Positions 34,401 to 46,200 of a stretch of 64,000 nucleotides of DNA are shown here, piece after piece. The stretch is from the NCBI GenBank assembly GCA_029747015.1, contig JAKOGI010000026.1, forward strand, positions 573,317 to 637,316, given 5' to 3'. The position numbers were made by a program, and so were the translations under genes. The stretch is from Carnegiea gigantea (Eukaryota; Streptophyta; Magnoliopsida; Caryophyllales; Cactaceae). The first letter of the stretch is position 1. Every line of letters starts with the position of its first letter. Under the pieces are notes generated by a model. It did not search any database, was not told where the DNA came from, and saw nothing but the letters and a program-made list of their open reading frames with translations.

Positions 34401-36564
34401 AAGGCAATCAATGATCTTTCATGTTATATAGTCATGCCTAAAGAAGACAGATGAAGTTGATGGTTATTAAAGTCATATTTCCAAATCATAGAACCTAAAG
34501 ATAAACAGCCCAAAGTGATAAATAAAATCACACATATAAGGCAAATAGGAAAGTCATGCATACCCAACCCTTCCTGAGAGAGTCAATCCAATTTGCAAGC
34601 TGATTTTTTTTCTTTCCTTGTCACATCATAATCAAGAGTTCAAAGGACTTACTTGTATATGATCGTAGAATGTTCGAATGACTGGTCGAACAGGACCATC
34701 TCTGACCTCTGGTAGCATCATTTGCTTTATTTTTGCAACCTGCAGTTTAAATGTTCCATTAGCAAACAGGAAAAATCCACAATGGAAAGAACGGAGCAAT
34801 AAGTACGTGTACAAAGCACAATCCAATCCTTTAAAGGTGAATAACCTCAAAAAGCTTAATGGATGTGTCTGCACTTCCTGTTGCAACAAATCTTCCATCA
34901 GGACTAAATCTTGCACATCTTGCAACATTCTGACACATTAATCAAATAGTCTAAATAAAATTCCTCAAGCTGCCCAGATCATCTGACCACAAACCAAATA
35001 GATGGAACTCATCCAACCAATTTTTACCTTATGCTCAGATACATGCCGTGTCTCGTGCTCTGCAAAACTCTTAGATGAGCCTTTCACATCTGGCAAGATG
35101 CTGCTTTGTGAAAACACGTAGAAGAGCTATTTTGTTATAAAACTTATAAACAACAAGAGTCCAAAAATCACATGTATGCGTTGCAAAATTTTAGACCACA
35201 AAATGCCTTGCCTGAAGTCAACAGCAGTAGTTCTAGGAACTGGGACAGAACCATATGCTGCAGGCACAGCGGAACCAGAATCAAGCAGCATTGATGCAGA
35301 AACTCCCTTCACTGGCTCACCCTTCTCTACTGCAAGACCCTGTTAAAATATTAGATCAAAATAACCATTCTGCACCTCTTCCTTCCAACTCTAAAAGTTC
35401 TGGCAGGGAAGTAGATATGGGTATAAGAAATATACTAAATCTACACTCAGACAACCTCCCCTTTTCCCCAAATTGTGTTACGATCTCATTGATATAAAAA
35501 GCAATAACAGCCAATCAAAAGCTATAGCAGCCTCACATATGATCAGAACTCGTCAACATATTGCCAGAAGAGGGAAGTTAAACACAAGAAAGTTCCATCT
35601 TATCATATTATCATGTCAATAGCAACAACTTTGTGAATAACTGGAGGTGCCTCTTCCATGCATGCCGCAATTCATGAACGCAGGGTGGCCTAAAATCATT
35701 ATAAATACAACAACAACTTAGTTGGACGCATTTTTCTCTCCCAAGGCTTCATTATTTGGTTGAGGAATATTCTTGTGAAGCATTTCCTAGCGGAACTGAG
35801 ACCCATCCACTGCGAAGGAGGTCTAATAGTGATGTAGTTACAGGGTGGGAATTGGAATGTGACAAAGAGAGGCAGGTCTATCAATGTACTCTAATTTAGA
35901 ATGGAAAATAATTATCCTACACATAGGCATATGAAAACCAACTTCCTCTTGCACTATGTCATCAATCCTTTTTTTTTTTTTTTGGGTTGGTTGGAGGGGG
36001 GGTATATTTGCATTTCATCAAATGGAGAGATAACCACATCTTCCACTCATAAGTATTTAGAAACTACTCATACAAAAAACATATATATGTGTGTGTGCGC
36101 GCGCGCATACAGAACCTATGCTCATTCCTCTAAATTTATGAAACAGACCTTAGAAATCAGGTCAAGCAGTCGGTTTGGAGGCACTTCCACATCCAATGGA
36201 GTCATTGTGGCTGCAGCGACTGCGCTTGCCGCCTGGAAAGATAAGCTCATCAGAAATATAAGCACACACTTGAATCAAAAACCCCAAAAAATAAAACTTT
36301 AATCACTTCCAAACATGCCCCGGGTAAAATTATCACAGAACCATACAAGCAATACGAACATGAATTTGATTAAAAATCAACCTCTTCCATTGCATTTTTC
36401 TGGGGTTTAATTTGACAAGATAATCAAGCAGAAACTAGGGTTTATGAAACATAGCATGAATGTACCTGATTGAGATTATTATCGCGAAGATGAGCAACAA
36501 TTAGTGCACTGACATCACGATAGAGCTTGCCTTCTTGTAAAATCTGCTCGAAATTTCTTTCCAT
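26329..36564 (-). CDS. CSTF50: Cleavage stimulation factor subunit 50 (CstF50/CSTF1), WD40 protein
   Basis: Nuclear subunit of the CstF complex, which binds CstF77 and the GU-rich element during mRNA 3'-end cleavage and polyadenylation (known for the family). Fourteen exons: 36564-36466, 36232-36149, 35339-35212, 35100-35028, 34929-34846, 34739-34653, 34371-34301, 34100-34049, 33692-33635, 28156-28056, 27959-27808, 27560-27452, 26623-26567 and 26484-26329; 436 residues, against roughly 430 in Arabidopsis. The N-terminal dimerisation domain reads MERNFEQILQEGKLYRDV and later TPLDVEVPPNRLLDLISK. Seven WD40 blades follow, for example FVATGSADTSIKLFE, ILISGAKDHTIKFFD, YATASKDGAVRLWD, LSCGKDSTVKLWE and TCGTDRSIRFWK. 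All phases agree. Intron 3 uses a GC donor at 35211-35210. Intron 9 is 5.48 kb and full of repeats. No disabling change was seen. Confidence 0.95.
27108..27286. mobile_element. Short MITE in CSTF50 intron 12, about 179 bp
   Basis: The ends are inverted: GGATTCAAAATGCGG on the left and, read inward, GGATTCAAAATGTGG near the right. The 11-bp word TGTCAACCAAG stands on both sides (27097-27107 and 27287-27297) and looks like a target duplication. The interior is rich in CGCGA and CGTTTCGG words. The left edge could shift by a base or two. Mutator-like elements duplicate 9-11 bp, so that class is possible. Confidence 0.7.
28393..28429. repeat. (CA)n microsatellite in CSTF50 intron 9
   Basis: An uninterrupted run of about 18 CA units. 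Confidence 0.95.
28944..28968. repeat. (TGAGC)5 tandem repeat
   Basis: Five perfect TGAGC units in CSTF50 intron 9, followed by further GAGCT/AGCTC words. Confidence 0.9.
29258..30523. mobile_element. hAT-like element with GCGCCTC-rich ends, 1266 bp
   Basis: The left end reads CTTAGTTTAAAAAAGCGCGCC and, inverted, the right end CTTAGTTTTAAAAGGCGCG (trimmed to the shared part). An exact 8-bp repeat, GACCATAT, flanks it at 29250-29257 and 30524-30531. About 150 bp inside each end is a dense, degenerate GAGGCGCG/GCGCCTC repeat. Near 29470-29590 there is a CT-rich leader and an ATG at 29538 whose short frame (MAISATNLHFRLQPQIS) stops at a CAG/GTACG splice-donor-like site. This may be a captured or ancestral first exon. 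No transposase was seen. Confidence 0.8.
30948..31237. repeat. Inverted repeat (fold-back), 290 bp
   Basis: The left arm starts AACTTACTTTGTTCTC and the right arm, read inward, AACTTACTTCATTCTC. Both share TTTTCCATTCTTATAAA, a GGACCTTT word and a CGCTTTTGT word. The arms are about 120 bp with several mismatches and a short loop near 31080-31115. No target duplication was resolved. Confidence 0.7.
31410..32530 (+). pseudogene. Degenerate hAT transposase (RICESLEEPER-like) in CSTF50 intron 9
   Basis: The plus strand, opposite to CSTF50, carries pieces recognisable as a plant hAT transposase. The first is an internal segment (LVQTSLHAIKDVPENIHETM, about 31460-31530) leading to the position of the conserved TRWNST block, which is broken by a stop at 31626. 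Then come a TIFFPNPTKG-like segment with HKYWGERHLLMSTASLLNSR at about 31970-32040, and the C-terminal dimerisation region with AKDVLTMSMSTVAS and GGRVTAEYRASFAPKIV at about 32380-32510. Several stops, a poly-T run inside the frame at 31868-31885 and frame changes show it is dead. Its own ends were not found. Confidence 0.78.
32531..33634. other. Rest of CSTF50 intron 9, no feature
   Basis: AT-rich sequence between the dead transposase and exon 9. I saw a few homopolymer runs and no coding similarity. Confidence 0.55.
35341..36148. other. CSTF50 intron 2, no other gene
   Basis: Intron between the exon ending LLDLISK and the exon starting GLAVEKGEPVKG. It holds a poly-T run and a TATATG/TGTGTG/CGCGCG alternating stretch at 36076-36106. 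Nothing else was recognised. Confidence 0.6.
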
Positions 36565-36841
36565 CCCCCCAAACAAAGAATGAATGTATGCATGCAACTT
36601 CACCCCGGAAAAAATTCGGAAAAATGCAAGCTTTATAGTGTGCTCTCTCTCAAAATTGCTGTTACTAATACACTATTGCTACTATTTGTACGTGGAAAAT
36701 TGAATTTCTATGATAAATTTAGAAAGTAATAGTTCAGTTGTTCGATGAACATTGAACAGAAGACCGTCAGTGTTTCCGCCGCCATTTATTTTGATATTTT
36801 GAAGGCTTGGAGTCTTGACTCTTGAGAGAGCTAAACAAGCC
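36565..36841 (-). promoter_or_regulatory. Upstream region of CSTF50
   Basis: About 280 bp between the CSTF50 start codon and a LINE fragment. By position it should hold the 5' leader and core promoter on the minus strand. No element was assigned with confidence. Confidence 0.35.
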
Positions 36842-37160
36842 TCATGCTCCTTTTACTACAATTGGAGGACAATGTTGCGGGATTTGGTTTTTTTTTTGGA
36901 TAAAAAAAGATAAGGAACACGAACTAGGAATATAGGATACCCTTCTCTCAAGTACTCGTCTTAAATTATTCTCGAAAAGGACACACTCAAGGTCCCGATG
37001 GGGGATCAAATTCCACACCGTAGTGGAATGAATAGAAAGCCCATGTTTAGCCAACCAATCGGCTGCACAGTTACCCTGCCTAAAAATATTATTAATAACA
37101 ACATTGTTAACTCTATCTAAGAAGGAATTAATATCTTGGACCAACACTTGAATTTTCTAT
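36842..37160 (-). mobile_element. LINE (non-LTR retrotransposon) 3' fragment, RNase H domain
   Basis: The minus-strand frame contains FRQGNCAADWLAKHG and a following WNLIPHRDLECVLFEN segment. This is the C-terminal RNase H domain found in plant LINE polyproteins. A poly-A tract on the same strand (plus-strand T run at about 36888-36898) probably marks the 3' end. The element is strongly 5'-truncated; the upstream limit near 37160 is approximate. Confidence 0.75.
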
Positions 37161-38826
37161 GATACTTAAGTCCTACGTTGGTTATCTGGGGGACTAATGT
37201 GGGGCTTATGTAGATTTTGGATTCTCCTCAATTTTACTCTAACCTTTGCGATTAACTTTTCCAAAGACTTATAGCAATAGTCATCCGAGCCAAAGTCACG
37301 TCTTTGGTTGATAAGTCAATGGATAGAAGGCTACCTATATAGCAGAGTGAAGTCGTCTCACAAAAAGAATACTGAATTATCAGAGTGAATTGCAAGGTAT
37401 AGGACTTAAGTCGCACATCGATCGTATAGATGTTGATGTAAGGTTTACATAGACTTTGGATTCTCCTAAACTTTTATGTGGCTTTTGAGATGGCTTTTCT
37501 AAGGCTTCTATCAGATAATAATTTAAACTTTGAATTTTACAACAACATTTCAAAATTTGAAGGTATTAGGGTAGATACCGTACTTTACACGGCCATGAGT
37601 TGATATATATTTTGAGAACTGTCAATAATATGAATGAGCAAAAAACTTTGCTTAATTGGAGTCATTTAGTCATCTTTAAATTTTTTTTTTTAAAAAAAGA
37701 GAAAATGTAAGTAAAAGATTGGACAGTAAAAGATTGGAATATGATGACTAAAAAAAAAAGAAGAAGAAGAGAAATTTCGTTCCATTACTTAGTTAGAAAC
37801 AATAATTACTACAAGTTTTATGAAAGAACTATATAAATATTTGTTCCATTTTTAAAATATAAGAAAATCCTTTTCTCATAAGCAAACGAAGTTTCGTGAA
37901 TCAAATTCCAAGTCAAAACTAGCTATGAAAATAATTTTCAAAACATTAACTGCAGTTAGCTGAAAGGTTAAAAAAATCCAATCTACCATCTTTCTTGGGC
38001 CTGATCAATTAGGAAAGCACATGTCTGGTCTCCCAAGCCCATCCTTGACTTCCTTAGTCAAAGAGGTTGACGGAGTTCACATATTAGTAAATACTACTCT
38101 CTACTTTAATCTTTCCATATGAGACACTCTTTCTCTTTCAACAAACAAAATCTCTTTCGTATGGGTTCAAAACTACCAAGTTTTGAAACTTTTCCAACAA
38201 CATTTATGACCCGACAAGAAATTGCAAGCATCACTTTCTAATATAATCTTCCTATATCCCATCTCCAATACCAATTTGAAACCCAGAAGTATAGTTTCAG
38301 CTACTGCCCTTCCAGGATCAATGAAAACATTCAACCCCTGACCTTCGTCGGTGCTCTAATCTTCCCATGTTCAACATCTCCTCAAAACCTAAGCTAATCC
38401 AAACTTGTTGCACTGGTTGCAATTAACAAATCATGTTCACATTGGGGTTACTTATGTCCAAAAAACGTTTATTAAATGAGACTATCTCATAACTATTTAT
38501 GAATGTCTCTACATCAGGGATTGATAAAGTATTTTTATTTACTCAATACATTTAGAATTTTCAGATAATAATGTATTTTAGAGTAAATTTTAAAAAGAAA
38601 AAATGGCAACATATTTAATCACAAGTACCATAGGTTAATGTGTTTAAGAACATGACATTATGCCTATTTCCTTTTAAAAATGTGCCAATTCATACTGGAG
38701 TAATAGTGTAATATATAGGTAACATATTTTTGTTAATTGGGCCTTGTAAATTTCTGTACTAAAACCTAATAGTTTATATAAATATACACCTAAGCACCCC
38801 ACACTAGGTCGCCTAATTATTGCACA
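37161..38826. other. Repeat-bearing spacer
   Basis: Two diverged copies of an about 110-bp word set lie at about 37166-37275 and 37404-37505. Both start near GACTTAAGTC/ACTTAAGTCC and share TGGATTCTCCT. They resemble LTR-like debris but have no clear ends. The remainder to 38826 is AT-rich and may include a worn 5' LTR of the following copia element. No gene was seen. Confidence 0.5.
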
Positions 38827-41720
38827 TGGCATTCGAACCTAAACCCTAAACCTAATCTTGTCTTCCATGACCTCCTTGCTTTTCTTCCTCCAACCTGTAA
38901 TTCTCCTTTCTTCGTCCCAAGGTCTTTTCTTTTATGGTCGAAATACTACATCCTGCATGCTTTGGGTTAGAGTCTTCTCTGCTCGAATCTACAACCTCTT
39001 CTCCTATCTATTCCACTGTCCCCATCACCTCTATGAACGGTGAACCCATACTCTAACCCATGTGTCTATGTCGTTGCCTATGATGTCCCTACTGTGTTTC
39101 TGCTAGGCTCGGCTGTCATGGCCCCTGCTAGCATGCCACCACCCGTGATCAACCACAAAGCACCACCACACTACAGTCACGCCACTACCGTGCCCACTAT
39201 GCAATCCGGCTATCCTTTCAACTCCTATCATTTCCCTCCCTTTATGATCCAAATGGGCCTCTTATCCAACTTCCACAGTCGACCTTTCGCCCGTATGCCT
39301 GGGTACTCTCAGTTTGAGGTGGGCTCTTCAAGCTCCACACCACATCGCCCCACTCACATTGGCATGAAACTCTCACCTCCACCACCATCCTCCACTATGA
39401 TAGCAATGTTTATAGCAGCCAATGTGACTAATCTAGTCACAGTGCGTCTATTAACACCAGAGGATTTTCCGACATGGCACACGTAATTCACGGTCATCCT
39501 TGTCTTGCATGGGCTTCTTTGTCTTGTGGATGGATCCTATCCACCACCGGCATCCATGATTACCCTATCTTCTGGTGAGTCTATTTCCAATCCTGACTTG
39601 TATGACTGGATAAGGTACGATCAGAGTATTCATTCATGGATTTTTGCTACATCTTCCTCTAAATTTTTGGTTGATGTATGTGATTGTCCCACTTCTTTTC
39701 ATGTTTAAGAGCGTTTAAATAAATGGTTTCTACATTCTTGAATAGCTAAAGCCCTTGAACTTAAACGTATGCTTACCACTATTCGTAAGTCTAAATCTTA
39801 GTCTATGGATGCCTATTTGCATGACATCAAGTATATTGCTGATTACTTAGCTTCAATCAATAGCCTGGTTCCACAATCTGATTTGGTGCGCTATACTCTT
39901 ATGGGACTTAGTCGGGAGTATGAGATAGTCACTACCCTTACTCATGTTCTTATGAACCTTACTATTGATGACCTACATCCTCGCTTGCTTATTCATGAAC
40001 AACGTCTTAAGAATCTTCAAGAGTTAGAAGAACATGTTGTAACTGACCCTGCCCTCCCTACCTCACACACACCCTCGGTGTCTTCCACATCGCCTTCCAC
40101 CAACAACAATTGCCCGCAGAGTTCTCATGGCCATGGAGGTGGTAATTAGCATGCTAATAACAAGAGGAACAACAATAACTGCAACAACTTTGGTGGTTGT
40201 GGTCACAACAACAATACTAAGTTATCCTCTTCACAAAATTCTCAAAACTCCACTAGGAGCCTGCCATAATACCTAAGTGATTCAGTCTTGTCATGTGTCT
40301 TTACTCATGCACAACCTTTTTCTCACTCGTCGTCTGTAGGTGATTCCAATGAGTCTAGGATTTTAGGGTTCAACTCCTCATCCCTTGTGTGTCAAATCTA
40401 TTTCAATTCAGAACATTCTGTCCCCGTTTACCTTGTTGAAGAAACTACTCCTGAATCCAATGCTACATCTTTTACAACAATGTCTCTTTGTGATGGACAG
40501 GAGACCTAATATCCAGACTCAGGAGCTTCTTCTCATATGACTCTGTTTGAGGGTAATTTAGTTTATAAATCTCCTTATCATGGCAATACTAAAATTGTGG
40601 TTAGCAATGGTGCTATTCTCCCTAAATCTAAAATTAGCATTTTTTTTATTAACCTACTCGTTGTCGCACATTACGTCTAAATTTTGTTTTTCATGTTCCA
40701 TCCTTAAAACAAAAATTGACTTCAATTAAGCGTTTATGCCATGGTAACAATCACTAAGTTTTATCTGATGACTCTTTTGTTTCTATTCAGGACAAGGCAA
40801 CGGATCTGCTTCTACTTCGAGTTACAAGTGAAGGAGACCTATATCCCATTCACACTCAACCCTCTTCCACTATCCATTCTGCCCACTTTATATTTTATCA
40901 ACCCGCACAGATTTGGCACTGTCTCTTGGGTCATGCTAATTCTTGAGTTTTAGCATCTTTGCATGCAAATAAGCACATTGTTTAGACAACTAAGACTTTT
41001 ACAGATTGTGTTTCCTATGGTCTAGGCAAGTCCACTAGATAACATTTTTCTGAGGTTGAACATGTCTCGGATAGACCCTTGTTTTTTATTCATAGTGATG
41101 TTTGGCAATCTGCAGTTCCTTCTACTAATGGCTATAAGTATTATATATTTGTTTATGGATGATTATTTTCATTATTAACTATCAAATGTTTTCAAAATGA
41201 GGGGGTAAAGAATATGACAACATTCCATTTTTTGACTATTTGGTTGACCATGGAATTTATTTTCATAAGTCTGCACCTCACACAAGCAACCAAATGACAT
41301 TGTTGAATGAAAGCATCGTCATATTACTGACATGACTCGAATTTTCTTAGTGGATACAAGGTTACCTAATTCTTTTTGGGTCAATGCTATTTTAACTGCA
41401 GTTTATGTAATTAATCGGTTACCAACTCCTTTACTCAATGGTCAATCTCCCTTTCAAAAATTGTTTTCTCAGCCCTCGATTATGGTTTTCTAAGGGTTTT
41501 GGGTTTCAATTTTTTCCAAATTTATCACCCACTATCCGACATAAATTGCAACATCGATCCATAAGGTGTGTATTTCTGGAGATGCCCCACATTACAAGGC
41601 TTATAAATGTCTAAACCCTATTCCTAGACGTCTTTATATAAGTCAAAATGTCTTGTTTCATGAACATGTGTTTTAATATGCTGAAACACTAAACTAGAGA
41701 GTATCTAATTCCTCATCTTC
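38827..41720 (+). pseudogene. Ty1/copia retrotransposon pseudogene, truncated before RT
   Basis: A worn primer site (TGGCATTCGAACC, 38827-38839, four mismatches to the tRNA-iMet complement) is followed by TAAACCC words common after copia primer sites. Gag pieces follow: LLTPEDFPTWHT (39440-39486), NPDLYDWIRYDQSIHSWIFA, and MDAYLHDIKYIADYLASINS (39805 onward). Then come a protease core, DSGASSHMT (about 40520), and integrase pieces (SDVWQSAVPSTNGYKYY near 41100; RLPNSFWVNAILTAVYVINR near 41365). Many stops and frame changes are present. The reading ends near 41700 after the integrase; RT and RNase H and the 3' LTR are missing. Confidence 0.85.
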
Positions 41721-41782
41721 TACCTTGTATTTTCCTTCATGGGTGCCTACATCGACCATGCTCAGCCTACACTGATAGCTAG

Positions 41783-42000
41783 TGGTGATCAAAACTGGTT
41801 AATCGATAATGCGGTTAACTAGAAATTCGGTTCGCAAAAATTGTGAATCGAAAACAGAACCGAAACTTTTAGTTAACCGAATTTTTTAGTTCGAAAAAAA
41901 ATATGAACCGTAATCGAACCAAAAAACTGGATTAACCGGACTTTCAGTTTGATTAATCGGATTTTCAGTTCAGCTATTGGTTAACTGTTAATTTAAATTG
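41783..42000. repeat. GGTTAA/AACCGAA-rich dispersed repeat
   Basis: About 220 bp of closely spaced AACCG, GGTTAAC and CGGTT words in both orientations, starting GTGGTGATCAAAACTGG. This composition is seen in non-autonomous plant DNA elements, but I could not define termini or a target duplication. Confidence 0.5.
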
Positions 42001-42178
42001 TTAGTTTTCAATTCTCACTCCTTTTTTAAATTAATTTAACTATTGAGAACAATGACATAGGCACTTTAGGCCCTGGGGTTAGTGCATGGCAAGAGCTATG
42101 ACATGACAACTCTCGCATATCTACTCCACCTGTTTCTCAAGGGTAGACGGAGGTAGAAATGGAAAAGGTAAAATAAAA

Positions 42179-42599
42179 TTGCAGAACTTTTCCTTAGATC
42201 CTAATAAAAGTACAAAGACCGATGATTCTAAAAGAATGGGGTCGGCAGCCATGATGTATGAGAAACTTGATCATATGTTGGAAGTTATCATTTCAAAGAA
42301 AAAGGCAAGGGAGGTTGAGAGAGATGAAAGAAGGGTTAAAAGACTTGAAAGGAGGGAAAAAAGGCAAAGAAAGAGATGAACAATAAAAATGCAAGTGGCG
42401 ATGGTGGAGCCCCTAGTGTTCTTGATGCATTAGCCAAGATATGTGCCTTGTCTCATTTCGATCCTATGCATCCGGTGTTTATCTTTGCTTGTTAATTGGT
42501 GAAAGATCCACAAGAAAGGATGATTTTATTTGTTTTGCTAAATGATGATTCAAGAGCTCAATGGCTAACTTACTTATATGAAAAGTATGGCAAGAAATG
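42179..42599 (+). pseudogene. MYB/SANT-like ORF1 remnant of the PIF/Harbinger element
   Basis: An open frame at 42179-42379 encodes a charged, probably coiled-coil Lys/Arg/Glu-rich tail (VERDERRVKRLERREKRQRK). A second piece at about 42370-42599 reads DALAKICALSHFDPMHPVF and later KDPQERMILFVLLND, broken by one stop. This resembles the C-terminal part of the plant MYB/SANT-like protein that accompanies PIF transposases. The assignment rests partly on its place just before the transposase. Confidence 0.55.
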
Positions 42600-42775
42600 A
42601 ATGTGGCTGTGTCTTTAGGCTTCCAGTAGATTTAGTTATGAACTTGTTTTGATTAGTAGACTTGATTAACTATTTCGTATGCTTGTAATCGTGATAGACG
42701 TCATTTTGGTTAGTAGAATTGAAATTATGATATTTGTAGGCCTTATTTGGTGAACTTTCAAGTTAAATTAGAGGT

Positions 42776-43259
42776 ATGATGCTTGTAAGCTTAGTAAGAT
42801 TTTGTGAACTTCATATTAAAGCTATGGATTACGAAGATATGCAATATATGGAAAACAATCAGGATAATATTGAACTTGATGATGATGGTAATAGTAGAAG
42901 TGATTATGATAGTGAAGAGGGCGATACTAGTGATGATGATGGGTATGATGCTATGTTGGATGCAATGGCTTATTCACTTTGGCATGTTGTTGACTAGTTT
43001 TTAAAATGCATATAGAAGGAGCCTTGTATGACTTCATATATGACTAGAGAAAAATGGGTGTGAATTATTGCATGGTCATGAGAAACAATGCTTTAACATG
43101 TCTAGAATGAATCAGTGCACTTTTTGTCAGCTATGTGCGGATTTGGAAAACAAACATGGATTGCAACGTTCAAATATGATGTCAATTTTGGAGAAAGTGG
43201 GCTCATTTTTGTATGTTACTAGTAAAGGTGCATCAAATAGAGACGTACAAGAGCGTTCC
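42776..43259 (+). pseudogene. PIF/Harbinger transposase, N-terminal piece
   Basis: Starts with a Tyr/Met- and Asp/Glu-rich leader (DYEDMQYMENNQDNIELDDD) and, after stops and frame changes, reads HGHEKQCFNMSRMNQCTFCQ, LCADLENKHGLQRSNMMSI, EKVGSFLYVTSKGASNRDVQ and then ER. These are conserved blocks of plant PIF transposases. The frame is cut at 43259 by the LTR retrotransposon and resumes at 52075. Confidence 0.85.
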
Positions 43260-46200
43260 CGTAATAGCGCAACCCTAAATCATGTTTACTTATTTAATTA
43301 TGCACATTATTAATTTTCTTGCATTTGTTTATTGCATTTAATCATCCCGATTGGGAAAAATTCATTTAGGCCCTCAGTTTGCAATTCGGGTTTTTGTTAA
43401 CGTAAAATTTCGAAAAAATATATAATAGGCCTTGATAATTATGATTTAAGTGATCAAATTATTTTTTCGTAACATCACAAAAATTTAAATTTAAGTTACG
43501 TAAAAACTTTATCGCAACAGAGAGTGTTTTATTATTGAGCCCAACTCATTTGGGCCCAACTTGAAGCCCAAAAGCTTATGCACTTGATTTAGCAAATTGT
43601 CATTATGTATATCTAATTAAAATTACCATAAAGCCTTTTTTATGCATAAATAGTATCCAAGCATTAGGATAGCATCAAAATTATTTTCCACCAAGGTAAG
43701 TATTAGCTTTCTTCTTACTCTCCTCCACACATTCCCCGCTTCATCAACCACATTTATCTCTCTCCTTCAAGCTTGTAAGTGAGGTAAAAATCTTAACCCA
43801 ACTTTGTTTAATTCTTGGTTTTATGTTGGATTTGATTATGGATCATGTTATCTTGATATAATCAAGTGTTATTTTGATGTTTTAATGATTGGTCTTGAAA
43901 GTATGCAAGGGTTGAGGTTGCTCGTGATTATGCAAGCTTAAGTTTAAAGTAATGGATTTGGATTGTTTTGTATTTGATTTTGTGATCTTTGGCATTAGTA
44001 ATGGATATCATGATGTTTATGTTGAGTTTGGCTAAGTTTAAATGCAAGAATAAGTTGGTCATAAGTTAGGGTTTTGATGATCAAGCATGGATTGATTTAT
44101 TTCTAGCATCAAGTCTATTATATGTGTACAATTGGATAAAAATGAATCTTGGATGTGTTCTTTAACTTGGGAAATCACTTGAGGTGATTTTGTATAAACG
44201 GGTGGATTATGAAAATTTTTTCAATTGATTATAAAAGGTCTTTATGTAAATAAGCAAGCTTATGGATGTGTTTTGAGTGATTTTGAGAAAGAGAAGAACT
44301 GAAAATTTGATGTGGATGATTATTGGAGTAAATCTAAGTAATATGGATTTGTAAGGTGATGAGAAGGAACAAGACTTTGTTAAATCATTTTAAGGAGTAG
44401 TTTTATAGGGGAATTATGTGAAGAAAATGGCGAAAACAAGAACAGCAGTGCTGTGAACAGACTAGAAACAGGGGTCTCTTTGCGATTAAACTTGTTTTGG
44501 TCCATCAAAAAATTATGATTTTTGGTTGTAGATATATCCATGAGTTATTTGTCAAATTCTTTTTGAATCACTTCATTTCGAGTTGTGTGAAAAAAATTAT
44601 AACCGTTTTACTAAGACTGCGCAGGACAGAGTTGAGCTATGCATAGTTGTGTTTCAGCTCAATTTTAGGGGTCGTGTTACGGTAATTGGGTTTTGTACTA
44701 TGAATGAAAGTTTTGCGGGACTTCCTTATCTTTGTATATTGTGGTATATAGCTCTATTGGAGGTCTGGGGTGAAAGATGTGGATTTTTTAAAATAAACCT
44801 TCAAACAGTAATATGAGGGAATCAAGTGATCGTAACGTTTGGAAATATTATCAGGAGTTTCTATATAATTATGGATATTGCAAGAAATTACTAAGTTTAG
44901 TGAGTTCAATGATTTGATTGTGTGTAGAAGCTAAGCTTACTTGGAATGGAAAACTGAGTTAAATGGGCATGAGAATGAAATTTGAGAAGTTGGAAAAGTA
45001 ATGACTCAAGATCGGTGCATGTCCGGCAAAAGTAGGGTTATATGACCTTTCATGAACCTCACAACATCCTTCTTGGTATTAAACATTTTATTATCCATTT
45101 CAAAAATATCAAAAACTCATATTCCATTTATATCCCCTAAAGTCTTTTCATTATCACTTCAATTAGTTCATTTTGTTCTATTTTGCTCCAATTTGTTTCA
45201 TTTCGAGTTCAATGACCCTAACTTATTTATTTTTCAAAATTATTTAAGTATAAATTATCTTATATTGAATTGTTTGAATTGTGGATGCCCTTTTTATTAA
45301 TCAATTTTCATAAAATTATAAATTATAGGAGTGAAAGTTGTTTACTAACTACATTTACCTATCACTATATTTCTTAAGCAGAAATGGGACCTAGTCTATT
45401 GTTTCCCATTATGCGTAAGTATTATCACGTGAGATTGTATTTTAAAGATTTCAGGTACGTTCATTACCTGTATCTTTCGAAATCCGAGAGTATTTATCAA
45501 AGTTCACGTTTTGGCAAGTACATCAATGTTTAACGCCCCCTAAGAGAGAGAAAGAAGAGAGATGTGTGTGTTTTGCTTGGTTAGAAATGAACCAAAATCA
45601 CTTAGCTAGCTTTTAACCTCCCATAAAATAGCTTTTTGCTAATCAAAGTTAGTGCAAATGATGGTGATCAACTTAATTTAATTGCACCAAAATTTTCGGG
45701 CCACAATTTGAGCCCAAATGAATCGAGCCAAAATTCGGGCCTAAATGAATTGGGCCAAACTAAATGAATTTGGGCCCAAATTTTGCATGGTTAAAAATTA
45801 AATCTTGGTCACATTATGAAAGATAATTTATCAACGAATCATATTTATTATGGCCTAATATCGATTCACCCAAAATTGTTACGTAAATAAAACTCAAATT
45901 GTAAAGCGGGGCCCGAAATGAATTCTCTCATCCGAGATCATTAAATGAGATAAATAAATGTAAAAAATTAATAACATGACTTAATTAAATAAACAAATAT
46001 GATTTAGGGTCGGGCTATTACACAATGAATCAGTTTACTCAGTAATTTATCACTTAATCAGTGACCCCGCCAGTTATCATCTTTAGGGCATTCGCTCTTC
46101 AGTTACCCACACGGCTTCAGACGAGCTCCCTGATCAGTTTGGCAGATGTACCCCTATCCATAGTTCGTAACAGTATCAAGGAGTTCACTATGAGATAATA

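Noticed and set aside
42804..43004. Met-rich frame overlapping the PIF transposase start
   Set aside because: Out-of-frame shadow of the acidic (Asp/Glu-rich) transposase leader.
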